DNA from: Deltaproteobacteria bacterium | GTDB lineage: Bacteria; Desulfobacterota; Desulfofervidia; Desulfofervidales; DG-60 | Length of the DNA stretch: 12,175 nt | Reading direction: 5' to 3' | Assembly (NCBI GenBank): GCA_021163945.1 | Contig: JAGGTC010000074.1 | Coordinates: 1 to 12,175, forward strand | Shown: positions 1-6,473 of the stretch, one piece after another | Layout: each line of letters begins with the position of its first letter | Numbering within the stretch: position 1 is the first letter of the stretch | The notes under the pieces: generated by a model | Databases searched by the model: none | What the model was told of the DNA's origin: nothing | The model's input: only the letters and a program-made list of their open reading frames with translations | Position numbers and translations under genes: made by a program

Positions 1-601
1 CCATGCTGGCAAAGCCATAGATCAATCCTGCATTCATACAACTTACTGTATCTTTGTTTATTACATGTTTGGGTTTAGAAAATATCTCTACCCTTGGCAA
101 CTTTGAGGCATGAACAAATAGTGCCTCAGCAGAGATTAACATCCCAGGGGCGATTATACCCCCCTTATATTCTCCCCTTTCCGAGATATAATCAAGGGTT
201 GTGGCTGTACCAAAATCCACAATAATTAAGGCACATCTATATTTTTCATAACCTGCCACTGCATTTACAATTCTGTCAGCGCCTATCTCATGTGGATTGT
301 CATAGTGAATAGGCATCCCAGTCCTTGTACCAGGCCCTACCAAAAGTGGTTTACATCCAAAATATCTTTGGCCCAGATTTAATACCGAGTTTACCATTGG
401 TGGCACTACACAAGAAACAACCATATCCTCAATCTCTTCAAAACTAATACCCTTGAATCTAAATAGATTATTTAGATAAATGGCTAGTTCATCAGGGGTA
501 ACACCTTGTATAGTCCTAAACCTCCACACATCCCTTAGCACATCCCCTTGATAAAGGCCAACCACTGTATGGGTATTTCCTATGTCCATTACCAAAAGCA
601 T
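1..601 (-). CDS. coaX: Type III pantothenate kinase, C-terminus cut by window edge
   Basis: Phosphorylates pantothenate, the first committed step of coenzyme A synthesis, in the cytoplasm. I translated the minus strand from the ATG at 601-599; it stays open for 200 codons to the left edge. CoaX proteins are usually about 255-260 residues, so roughly the last 55-60 are outside. Visible family motifs: the N-terminal phosphate-binding DIGNT (residues 6-10), PHEIGADRIVNA (103-114) with the conserved Asp109, and the second ASKHA-fold phosphate loop DFGTATT (129-135), followed by GGIIAPG. These exclude the unrelated CoaA and CoaW (PanK-II) types. The gene starts 7 bp after the holA stop on the same strand, so the two are probably cotranscribed. 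Its upstream region is A/T-rich with no clear SD, which suggests weak initiation or coupling to holA. The missing end is only the window boundary, not a lesion. Confidence 0.95.
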   Translation of the reverse strand, partial: MLLVMDIGNTHTVVGLYQGDVLRDVWRFRTIQGVTPDELAIYLNNLFRFKGISFEEIEDMVVSCVVPPMVNSVLNLGQRYFGCKPLLVGPGTRTGMPIHYDNPHEIGADRIVNAVAGYEKYRCALIIVDFGTATTLDYISERGEYKGGIIAPGMLISAEALFVHASKLPRVEIFSKPKHVINKDTVSCMNAGLIYGFASM

Positions 602-608
602 ATTTATT

Positions 609-1664
609 TTAATTCTTTATTGAATTTGCCCACTTTATCACTATATTTTCTAACAAATAAATGGGATTTATCTGTGTAGTTTTTAAAAGTATATCTGCCT
701 CAGCCAACTTATGATGGATGTCCTTAAGTGCCTCAATATCAAAATATCTAACACGTCTAAATATTTGATAGATAACATAGGGATGGAACCCTTTCAAGTA
801 AGTCAATTTTTCCTTTTCTAATAAAGGGTAAACATCCTCTTGAAAATCCTGAAATGAGAGTTTTTCTGGAAAAATATTAAATTTTTCACAAAATACCCTT
901 GCCTCAAATAAATTTCTCAACTCATTGCTTAATATGCCTAGAATAGCCAAGGGCTGCCTATCCTGTTCTAAGACACGATGAAGACTCTCTAGGGCATCTG
1001 TTACATTTCCTGCCACAATCTTTTCTATTAGCTTAAAAACCATCTCTTCTTTACTAGGGGGGACTAATGCCTCCACAGATGCCTCATCTATGCTACTGCC
1101 CTCCCCTATATAGTTTATCAGGAGTTCTAATTGTTGTTCAATTAAAAATAGATTAAACCCAATGCGTTCAATCAATGCCTGTTCAGCCCTTGGGGTAATC
1201 CTTTTGTTGTATTTTTTAAGAATGCCATTTATTACCTGTTTTATCCAGGATATTTGTGTTTGTCTATCAGTAGCCTTGATAGAAAAATCAACAATAATTG
1301 CCTTTTTTTGCAAAAAATCAGGGATCTCATCTTTAAGGTAAGGTGTAGTAATAATTAAATAATTAATAGGATTTTCTAGCATCTTTCTAGTAAAAATAGA
1401 AGTAGATGCCAATCTTTTTATCCAAATTATATGAAGTTTCCCTAAAAAGGAAGAGGTTAATTTTTCCTCTAACAACTGGCTGTCTAGTTCTCTTCCATCA
1501 AATATTTGCAAATTTGACCTATCTTTCAAAATGCGATGGATGACCCTTTTGGCTGCCATTTCACATAGAAATGGCTCACCAAAAAATAAAAAGATTTTCT
1601 CCCTTGGCAATGAGGTAAATTCCTCTAAAGATGCTAAAAACCTATCCTTAGTATAAAAAGGCAT
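609..1664 (-). CDS. holA: DNA polymerase III subunit delta
   Basis: Delta is the clamp-loader subunit that opens the beta sliding clamp during replication. The protein (351 residues from the chosen start) has the family's usual length of about 340. It shows the N-terminal AAA-like strand-loop FLFFGEPFL near residues 25-33, the equivalent of the yllyGeE-fL segment. Near residues 205-255 is the collar-region pattern in which MVFKLIEKI is followed by QPLAILGILSNELRNLFEA. A functional Walker A motif is absent, as is normal for delta. Start choice is uncertain. The longest frame begins at a TTG (1682-1680) with only a weak GAG upstream; I prefer the ATG at 1664-1662, preceded by AAAAGGGGG at short spacing. 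The gene is divergent from the yceD-rpmF-plsX run and is followed directly by coaX. Sequence identity of delta subunits is low in general, so the call rests on overall pattern. Confidence 0.88.
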   Translation of the reverse strand: MPFYTKDRFLASLEEFTSLPREKIFLFFGEPFLCEMAAKRVIHRILKDRSNLQIFDGRELDSQLLEEKLTSSFLGKLHIIWIKRLASTSIFTRKMLENPINYLIITTPYLKDEIPDFLQKKAIIVDFSIKATDRQTQISWIKQVINGILKKYNKRITPRAEQALIERIGFNLFLIEQQLELLINYIGEGSSIDEASVEALVPPSKEEMVFKLIEKIVAGNVTDALESLHRVLEQDRQPLAILGILSNELRNLFEARVFCEKFNIFPEKLSFQDFQEDVYPLLEKEKLTYLKGFHPYVIYQIFRRVRYFDIEALKDIHHKLAEADILLKTTQINPIYLLENIVIKWANSIKN

Positions 1665-1675
1665 CCCCCTTTTAC

Positions 1676-1704
1676 TTGACAAAATCTCATTTTCTATATA
1701 TCTA
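1676..1704 (+). promoter_or_regulatory. Candidate sigma-70 promoter for the yceD-rpmF-plsX operon
   Basis: A perfect TTGACA lies at 1676-1681. Downstream is an A/T-rich stretch with several imperfect -10 options: TATATC at 1697-1702 (15 bp spacer), TATCTA at 1699-1704 (17 bp) and TCTAAC at 1701-1706 (19 bp). A start near 1710 would give a leader of about 25 nt before the ATG at 1736. The -35 lies inside the 5' end of holA, overlapping its possible TTG start. The holA promoter must share the same short gap, and TATATA at 1695-1700 could serve either direction. Only the -35 is convincing; the -10 is weak, so confidence is modest. Confidence 0.38.
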
Positions 1705-1735
1705 ACATCTACTTTTTAAAAAAGGAAGGGTTAAA

Positions 1736-2251
1736 ATGGTAATTAAGGTAGGCGATATCCCCCCTGAGGGGATGGAGATTCATTTTGATAGGGAGAAGGA
1801 CCTAAAAATTAACGAGAGGACAAAAATAGAATTGGCTACCCCCCTTCACTCTGTTATTAGGCTTAAGAGAGAGCAAGGGAAGATCCACTTAACAGGGGAG
1901 ATACATACAGCTATTTGGCTGTCTTGTGCCAGATGTTTAGAGCCATTTCATTATCTAGTAGATATAAAAATGGATTACCTCTTAGTGCCTAGAGACAAAA
2001 TACCAAAGGCAGAGGGGCTGAGGCTAAAGAGTGGGGATATGGAAGTAGAATTTTTTGATGGGATAGAGATAGATATAGACCATATCATAAATGAACAAAT
2101 TTTTCTCAGCATTCCTATAAAACCACTTTGTCACAAGGATTGTGCTGGTTTGTGCCCCTACTGTGGAGCAAATCTAAATAAAGAGAGGTGCAATTGTAAG
2201 GTACCCTCTTTTCACCCATTTTATGAGGCCTTGAGGCGCCTAAAACAATAA
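1736..2251 (+). CDS. yceD: YceD/DUF177 family protein (23S rRNA accumulation)
   Basis: DUF177/YceD proteins are linked to 23S rRNA accumulation and 50S assembly and are almost always encoded just upstream of rpmF, as here. The 171-residue protein fits the family length. It carries the signature pair Cys64-x2-Cys67 in SCARCLEPF. A C-terminal cysteine cluster follows (Cys132, 136, 140, 143, 152, 154) around CAGLCPYCGANLN, very probably a zinc site. The ATG at 1736 has a strong SD, AGGAAGGG at 1723-1730, 5 nt upstream. It is the first gene of the long rightward run, and rpmF starts 14 bp after its stop. The precise biochemical role of the family is not firmly established. Confidence 0.9.
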   Translation: MVIKVGDIPPEGMEIHFDREKDLKINERTKIELATPLHSVIRLKREQGKIHLTGEIHTAIWLSCARCLEPFHYLVDIKMDYLLVPRDKIPKAEGLRLKSGDMEVEFFDGIEIDIDHIINEQIFLSIPIKPLCHKDCAGLCPYCGANLNKERCNCKVPSFHPFYEALRRLKQ

Positions 2252-2265
2252 GAAAGGAGAAAAAA

Positions 2266-2451
2266 ATGGCTGTACCAAAGAGAAAACACTCTAGGTCCAG
2301 GAGAGACAAACGCCGTACCCACTTTAAGTTATCTATGCAAACCGTTGTTGAGTGTCCCCATTGCCATGAGCCCAAATTGCCACACCATGTTTGTCCTCAC
2401 TGTGGAAGATACAAAGGGAGGGAGATTATAGAGATAAAGGAAATTAAATGA
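2266..2451 (+). CDS. rpmF: 50S ribosomal protein L32
   Basis: Small basic component of the large ribosomal subunit. The 61-residue protein begins MAVPKRKHSRSRRDKRR, the hallmark L32 N-terminus. It retains all four zinc-ribbon cysteines (Cys30, Cys33, Cys43, Cys46, in CPHC and CPHCG), so it is the zinc-containing (C+) form and not a zinc-independent paralogue. An AAAGGAG SD sits about 6 nt before the ATG. The stop codon overlaps the plsX start (ATGA, 4 bp), so plsX is probably translated by coupling to rpmF. The yceD-rpmF-plsX order is widely conserved in bacteria. Confidence 0.97.
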   Translation: MAVPKRKHSRSRRDKRRTHFKLSMQTVVECPHCHEPKLPHHVCPHCGRYKGREIIEIKEIK

Positions 2452-3512
2452 GTAGGTCTATAATTGCCGTAGATGTAATGGGGGGGGATTATGCACCTGA
2501 GGAGGTAGTAAAGGGGGCAATCGAGGCTGCCAGGGCGTTTGATGTAAAGATAATATTGGTAGGTAGGCAGGATTGCATTGAAGAAATCTTAAAAAAACAC
2601 CCCATAGATGATTTGCCTATAGAGATTCATCATGCCCCTGAGGTAGTTACTATGAACGATGCCCCATTTGAGGCCATACGCCGTAAAAAGAACTCTTCGA
2701 TTAAGGTGGCCCTAGACTTGGCCAAATCAGGAAAGGCCCATGCTGTATATAGTGCTGGCAACTCAAGTGTCATCCTGGCTACGGCTATGTTTGTCTTAGG
2801 GAGGTTACCTCAAGTAGAACGCCCTGCCCTAGCTGGGATCATCCCTACATTAAATGGCCGTTTTGTCCTGATAGATGTTGGAGGTATAGTGGACTGCCGC
2901 CCATCTCACCTTGTACAATTTGCCATCATGGGGCATGTATTTGCCAAATATATCTTAAATATCGAAAATCCAAGGTTAGGTATCCTAAATATTGGGCAAG
3001 AGACTGTAAAGGGAAATGATTTGGTCAAAAAGACATTCTCATTTTTAGAAAAAAGGCCCCTTAATTTTATTGGAAATGTAGAGGGCGGAGATGTCTTGCA
3101 TGGGAAGGCAGATGTAGTAATTTGTGATGGTTTTGTTGGAAATGTGGCCTTAAAGATCGGAGAAGGGATGGCAGAGGCATTTTTGACCTTGATAAGACAG
3201 GAGATCCAAAAGAGCCTCTTGGCAAGAATAGGGGTAATCTTAGTAAAGAGGTCACTTAGGAATGTATTTAAAAGATGGGATTACTCAGAACATGGAGGTG
3301 CCCCCCTTTTGGGGGTAAATGGGATAGTGATTATAGGACATGGAAGGTCTAAGGCAAAGGCAATAAAAAATGGAATCAGGATGGCCGACCAATTTGTTAC
3401 CCAGAAGATAAACCTACACTTGGAAAAAGGGCTAAAGGAATATGAGGCACCTATGTTAGTAGGAAGGCGTTGGTATAGGTGGGCAGAAAAGATAAAGGAA
3501 ATAGTCTCTTAA
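2448..3512 (+). CDS. plsX: Phosphate acyltransferase PlsX, with divergent core motifs
   Basis: PlsX converts acyl-ACP and phosphate to acyl-phosphate and ACP, feeding PlsY for phospholipid synthesis; it is a peripheral membrane enzyme. Family features are clear: IAVDVMGGDYAPEEVVKGA (residues 6-24), RRKKNSS (78-84), HLVQFAIMG (154-162), NFIGNVEGGD (206-215), VVICDGFVGNVALK (223-236) and GGAPLLGVNG (283-292). The body matches the usual length, with an extra basic C-terminal tail (about residues 325-354). Several normally invariant positions differ. SAGNTGA/SAGNSGA is SAGNSSV (102-108), DVGAN/DVGGN is DVGGI (143-147, Asn replaced by Ile), the Arg usual in NVE-x-RD is Gly, and AHG is GHG (297-299). 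The reading frame is intact, so this looks like a diverged but maintained enzyme. The start ATG overlaps the rpmF stop. Codons 11-13 contain a run of eight G. Confidence 0.93.
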   Translation: MSRSIIAVDVMGGDYAPEEVVKGAIEAARAFDVKIILVGRQDCIEEILKKHPIDDLPIEIHHAPEVVTMNDAPFEAIRRKKNSSIKVALDLAKSGKAHAVYSAGNSSVILATAMFVLGRLPQVERPALAGIIPTLNGRFVLIDVGGIVDCRPSHLVQFAIMGHVFAKYILNIENPRLGILNIGQETVKGNDLVKKTFSFLEKRPLNFIGNVEGGDVLHGKADVVICDGFVGNVALKIGEGMAEAFLTLIRQEIQKSLLARIGVILVKRSLRNVFKRWDYSEHGGAPLLGVNGIVIIGHGRSKAKAIKNGIRMADQFVTQKINLHLEKGLKEYEAPMLVGRRWYRWAEKIKEIVS

Positions 3513-3522
3513 GGAGGAAAAG

Positions 3523-4680
3523 ATGCTTTATCCCCTTACAGAAGAACAGCAAATGATCAAAGAAACAGCTAGACGTCTAGCTGAGGAGATGATAGTGCCT
3601 AAGAGGGCAGAACTAGATGAAAAGGAGGAATTTCCTTGGGATATCTTAAAGGAGATGGCAAAACTTGATTTGTTTGGCATCTTTATCCCAGAGGCATATG
3701 GGGGCCTGGGGTTTGGATGTTTTGAGAATGCACTAGCAATTGAGCAAATAGCCTGGGGTTGTGCTGGTGTAGCTACTACTTATGCAGCTAATGGATTGGC
3801 AGCCTACCCTATTCTACTCTTTGGAGACGAAGAACAAAAAAAGAAATATCTATCAGAGATTGCAAAGGGAAAAAAATTGGCTGCCTTTGCCTTAAGCGAG
3901 TCCCAAGCAGGAAGCGATGCAGGTGCTATTCAGACCACGGCCGCTAAAGATGGAAATAATTATGTAATAAATGGGATAAAACAGTGGATAACAGGGGCTG
4001 GTGAGGCAGATATCTATGTAGTGATTGCCATTACGGACAAGAAAAAAGGGACACGCGGGGTGAGTGCATTTATTGTAGAGAAGGAAGACCCTGGTATCCT
4101 TTTTGGAAAAAAAGAGAGGAAGATGGGGATACGTGCCTCTGTCACAAGGGAGATCATATTTGAAGACTGTAGAATTCCAAAAGAAAGAATAATTGGGAGG
4201 GAGGGCCTAGGTTTTATCGTAGCTATGAGGACCTTGGATTATAGTCGGCCAGGTGTGGGTGCCTTGGGGGTTGGGCTTGCACAGGCGGCATTGGATGAGG
4301 CCATAAAATATGCTAAACAGCGTCATCAATTTGGTCAACCCATCATATCCTTTCAGGCAGTAGGACATATGTTAGCAGATATGGCCTCCCAAATAGAGGC
4401 AGCACGCGCCTTGGTATATGCCGTTTGTCAATATATTGATAAAAAACCTAAAGATTTTTCAAAGTATTCAGCCATGAGTAAACTTATTGCCTCTGATATG
4501 GCTATGAAGATAACTACTGATGCAGTTCAGATATTGGGAGGATGCGGCTATACCAAGGACTATCCTGTAGAGAAGATGATGAGGGATGCAAAGATACTTC
4601 AAATCTATGAAGGTACCAATCAGATTCAAAGGAATATAATCGCCCAGGCATTAAACAAAGAATATGGAAAGTTTAAATGA
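3523..4680 (+). CDS. Acyl-CoA dehydrogenase (FAD flavoprotein)
   Basis: Interconverts an acyl thioester and its trans-2-enoyl form, exchanging electrons with ETF; cytoplasmic. The 385-residue protein has the normal ACAD length and three-domain order. An alpha-helical N-domain is followed by ALSESQAGSD (123-132), the acyl/FAD-binding signature, then WITGAG (155-160), MGIRAS (201-206), LDYSRPGVGALGVGLAQAALDEA (238-260, in pieces) and RHQFGQPI (267-274). The C-domain has QILGGCGYT (336-344) and IYEGTNQIQ (361-369). Glu363 matches the catalytic base of short/medium-chain ACADs, so it should be active. Chain length and whether the carrier is CoA or ACP cannot be read from the sequence. The ATG at 3523 follows a strong AAGGAGG, 10 bp after plsX. 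The stop overlaps etfB by ATGA, and etfA follows. It sits where fabH is expected in this type of operon. Confidence 0.94.
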   Translation: MLYPLTEEQQMIKETARRLAEEMIVPKRAELDEKEEFPWDILKEMAKLDLFGIFIPEAYGGLGFGCFENALAIEQIAWGCAGVATTYAANGLAAYPILLFGDEEQKKKYLSEIAKGKKLAAFALSESQAGSDAGAIQTTAAKDGNNYVINGIKQWITGAGEADIYVVIAITDKKKGTRGVSAFIVEKEDPGILFGKKERKMGIRASVTREIIFEDCRIPKERIIGREGLGFIVAMRTLDYSRPGVGALGVGLAQAALDEAIKYAKQRHQFGQPIISFQAVGHMLADMASQIEAARALVYAVCQYIDKKPKDFSKYSAMSKLIASDMAMKITTDAVQILGGCGYTKDYPVEKMMRDAKILQIYEGTNQIQRNIIAQALNKEYGKFK

Positions 4681-5465
4681 ATTTTATTGTGTGTTTAAAA
4701 CAGGTACCTGAGACAGAATCTGTGAGGATTGATCCCAAAACAGGGACACTGATGAGGACTACTGTAAAGGGGATCATAAACCCTTATGATTTATATGCCT
4801 TAGAGGCATCTCTAAGGTTGAGGGAGGCAAGGGGTGGAAAGATAGTGGTGTTGAGTATGGGACCACCTCAGGCAGAGGAGAGTCTGAGGGAGGCCATCTC
4901 ATATGGGGTAGATGAGGCCATTTTACTCTGTGATCGCCCCTTTGCAGGTGCTGATACCCTGGCTACAAGCTATACACTGGCAAAGGCAATTGAAAAAATT
5001 GGTGGTTTTGACTTAATCATTTGTGGGAAGGAGACTACAGATGGCAGTACGGCACAGGTGGGTCCGCAATTGGCCCAAAGGCTGTCATTGCCCTATGCTA
5101 CCTATGTTCGAAAGATAGATGTAAAGGATAGGGAGATAGTAGTAGAGAGGTCTTTAGAAAATGGATATCAGGTATTGGTACTGCCCTTGCCTGCCCTGAT
5201 TACAGTAACTAAGGAGATAGGCAGGGTAAGGATACCATCTATTCGCGGGAGGATGCGTGCAAAAAGAGAAAATATCCCTATATGGGGTGCAAATGATATA
5301 GATGCATCCTTAGAGAGGATAGGGCTTAAGGGCTCTGCTACCCAAGTAGTAAATATATTTAGTCCACCAGTAAAAAAGGAAAGAGAGATAATTGAGGGCA
5401 GTGCAGAAGATCAGGCAAAGAGATTGTTGGATATTTTAGAGACACAAGGAATTTTAAAAAGATGA
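4677..5465 (+). CDS. etfB: Electron transfer flavoprotein subunit beta, anaerobe/NADH-linked type
   Basis: Small ETF subunit; with EtfA it shuttles electrons for the adjacent acyl-CoA dehydrogenase. The 262-residue protein has the family length. Visible motifs are CLKQVPETE (6-14), INPYDLYALEASLRL (34-48), LSMGPP (59-64), the nucleotide-binding GADTLATSYTLAKAI (91-105), DGSTAQVGPQLAQRL (122-136) and IPSIRGRMRAK (186-196). The last three are very like clostridial/Acidaminococcus EtfB (recalled as GADTLATS and DGDTAQVGP). Canonical mitochondrial-type EtfB has a DD-x-x-NQTGQ pattern at the second site. That favours an NADH-interacting, possibly bifurcating ETF, though bifurcation cannot be proven from the sequence. 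The ATG overlaps the dehydrogenase stop, and the stop overlaps etfA's ATG (both ATGA), implying coupled, stoichiometric translation. Confidence 0.94.
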   Translation: MNFIVCLKQVPETESVRIDPKTGTLMRTTVKGIINPYDLYALEASLRLREARGGKIVVLSMGPPQAEESLREAISYGVDEAILLCDRPFAGADTLATSYTLAKAIEKIGGFDLIICGKETTDGSTAQVGPQLAQRLSLPYATYVRKIDVKDREIVVERSLENGYQVLVLPLPALITVTKEIGRVRIPSIRGRMRAKRENIPIWGANDIDASLERIGLKGSATQVVNIFSPPVKKEREIIEGSAEDQAKRLLDILETQGILKR

Positions 5466-6454
5466 GAGATATATTGATCTATGCCGAGCAAAAAGATGGA
5501 AAAATGACCCCTGTAACCTATGAAATATTGGGAAAGGCCAGAAGATTGGCAGATGAAAAAGAAAAGATGGTAATTGCAATCCTACTGGGTCATAAGATCT
5601 CTCACCTTGCTAGAGAACTTATTAGATATGGGGCAGACAGGGTTTATACTGTTGATGATTTCCATCTGAGGGATTTTGATGATGTTGTATATAGCAATGT
5701 TATCATTAATTTGATAAAACAAGAGGAACCAGAGATAGTATTGGCAGGGGCAACGCCTACTGGGCGTTCTATAATGCCATATATAGCTGCAAGCCTAGAG
5801 ACTGGGCTTACAGCAGATTGCATTGATTTAACAATAGACAAAAAGACAGGCCTGCTTTTGCAGAATCGTGCAGCCTTTGGTGAGAATGTGATGGTTACTA
5901 TCACTTGTCCACAGAAGAGGCCACAAATGGCTACAATCCGCCCATACATATTGAGCAGACCCAAACCGGATCCAAAAAGAGAAGGTGAGATTATAAATAT
6001 AGCCCTTGATGAAGGGATTAAGAGTTGCATACAGGTTGTAAAATTTGTAAAGGAGATAGAAGATAATAATGACTTAATGAAGGCAGATATTATAGTCTCT
6101 GGGGGGAGGGGGCTAAAGGATGCAAAAAATTTCAAATTGATTAGGGATTTGGCCAAACTCTTAGATGCAAAGGTAGGGGCAACAAGGCCTGTAGTGGAGG
6201 CAGGATGGGTGCCTGCCTCTTGTCAAATTGGTCAATCTGGAAAGATTGTGAGCCCCAAGCTTTATATTGCCTGTGGTATCTCAGGGGCTATCCAACACAC
6301 TGTGGGTATAAAGGCAAAAATAGTTGTAGCTATTAACAATGACCCTAATGCCCCTATCTTTGATATAGCTGATTATGGTATAGTTGGAAACCTATTTGAA
6401 GTAATACCAACTATGATCAAAGAGATAGAGAGGCGCAGGTCAATTGAGACCTGA
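5462..6454 (+). CDS. etfA: Electron transfer flavoprotein subunit alpha
   Basis: Large ETF subunit, carrying the FAD that delivers electrons to or from the acyl-CoA dehydrogenase. The 330-residue protein has two parts. The N-terminal domain (about 1-190) contains ILIYAEQKDGK, LAGATPTGRSIMPYIAA (94-110), NRAAFGENVMVTI (135-147) and RPQMATIRPY (153-162). The C-terminal FAD domain (about 205-325) contains VSGGRGL (212-218), VGATRPVVEAGWVP (238-251), QIGQSGKIVSPKLYIACGISGAIQH (255-279, in pieces), AINNDPNAPIFDIADYGIVG (290-309) and a closing LFEVIP. All FAD-contact motifs of the family are present. No ferredoxin-like N-terminal extension is seen. It overlaps etfB by ATGA and leads into fabG. Confidence 0.95.
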   Translation: MRDILIYAEQKDGKMTPVTYEILGKARRLADEKEKMVIAILLGHKISHLARELIRYGADRVYTVDDFHLRDFDDVVYSNVIINLIKQEEPEIVLAGATPTGRSIMPYIAASLETGLTADCIDLTIDKKTGLLLQNRAAFGENVMVTITCPQKRPQMATIRPYILSRPKPDPKREGEIINIALDEGIKSCIQVVKFVKEIEDNNDLMKADIIVSGGRGLKDAKNFKLIRDLAKLLDAKVGATRPVVEAGWVPASCQIGQSGKIVSPKLYIACGISGAIQHTVGIKAKIVVAINNDPNAPIFDIADYGIVGNLFEVIPTMIKEIERRRSIET

Positions 6455-6463
6455 GGCTATAAT

Positions 6464-6468
6464 GGAGG
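6464..6468 (+). promoter_or_regulatory. Ribosome binding site supporting the fabG GTG start
   Basis: GGAGG, 5 nt before the GTG at 6474. It is the best SD in the region and favours that start over the in-frame ATG at 6462 (GAGG at 6453-6456) and the TTG at 6444 that overlaps etfA. Confidence 0.6.
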
Positions 6469-6473
6469 TTATT

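Noticed and set aside
1..601. Possible truncated or broken coaX
   Set aside because: The frame is open to the edge with all motifs in order; it is cut only by the window boundary.
602..608. Possible terminator or promoter between holA and coaX
   Set aside because: Only 7 A/T-rich bases separate the genes, with no hairpin; simple operon spacing.
3302..3315. CCCCC-TTTT-GGGGG inverted repeat that could form a hairpin or terminator
   Set aside because: It lies inside plsX and is fully explained by codons for the conserved APLLGVNG motif; no T-run follows it.
5644..6156. Minus-strand open frame of 170 codons opposite etfA
   Set aside because: It is antisense to a clearly coding, well-matched EtfA, has no recognisable family motif and lies inside an intact operon; a shadow frame.
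6444..6473. Longer fabG N-terminus starting at TTG 6444 (overlapping etfA) or ATG 6462
   Set aside because: GGAGG at 6464-6468 and exact FabG family length (244 residues) favour GTG 6474; the extra residues have no counterpart in the family.
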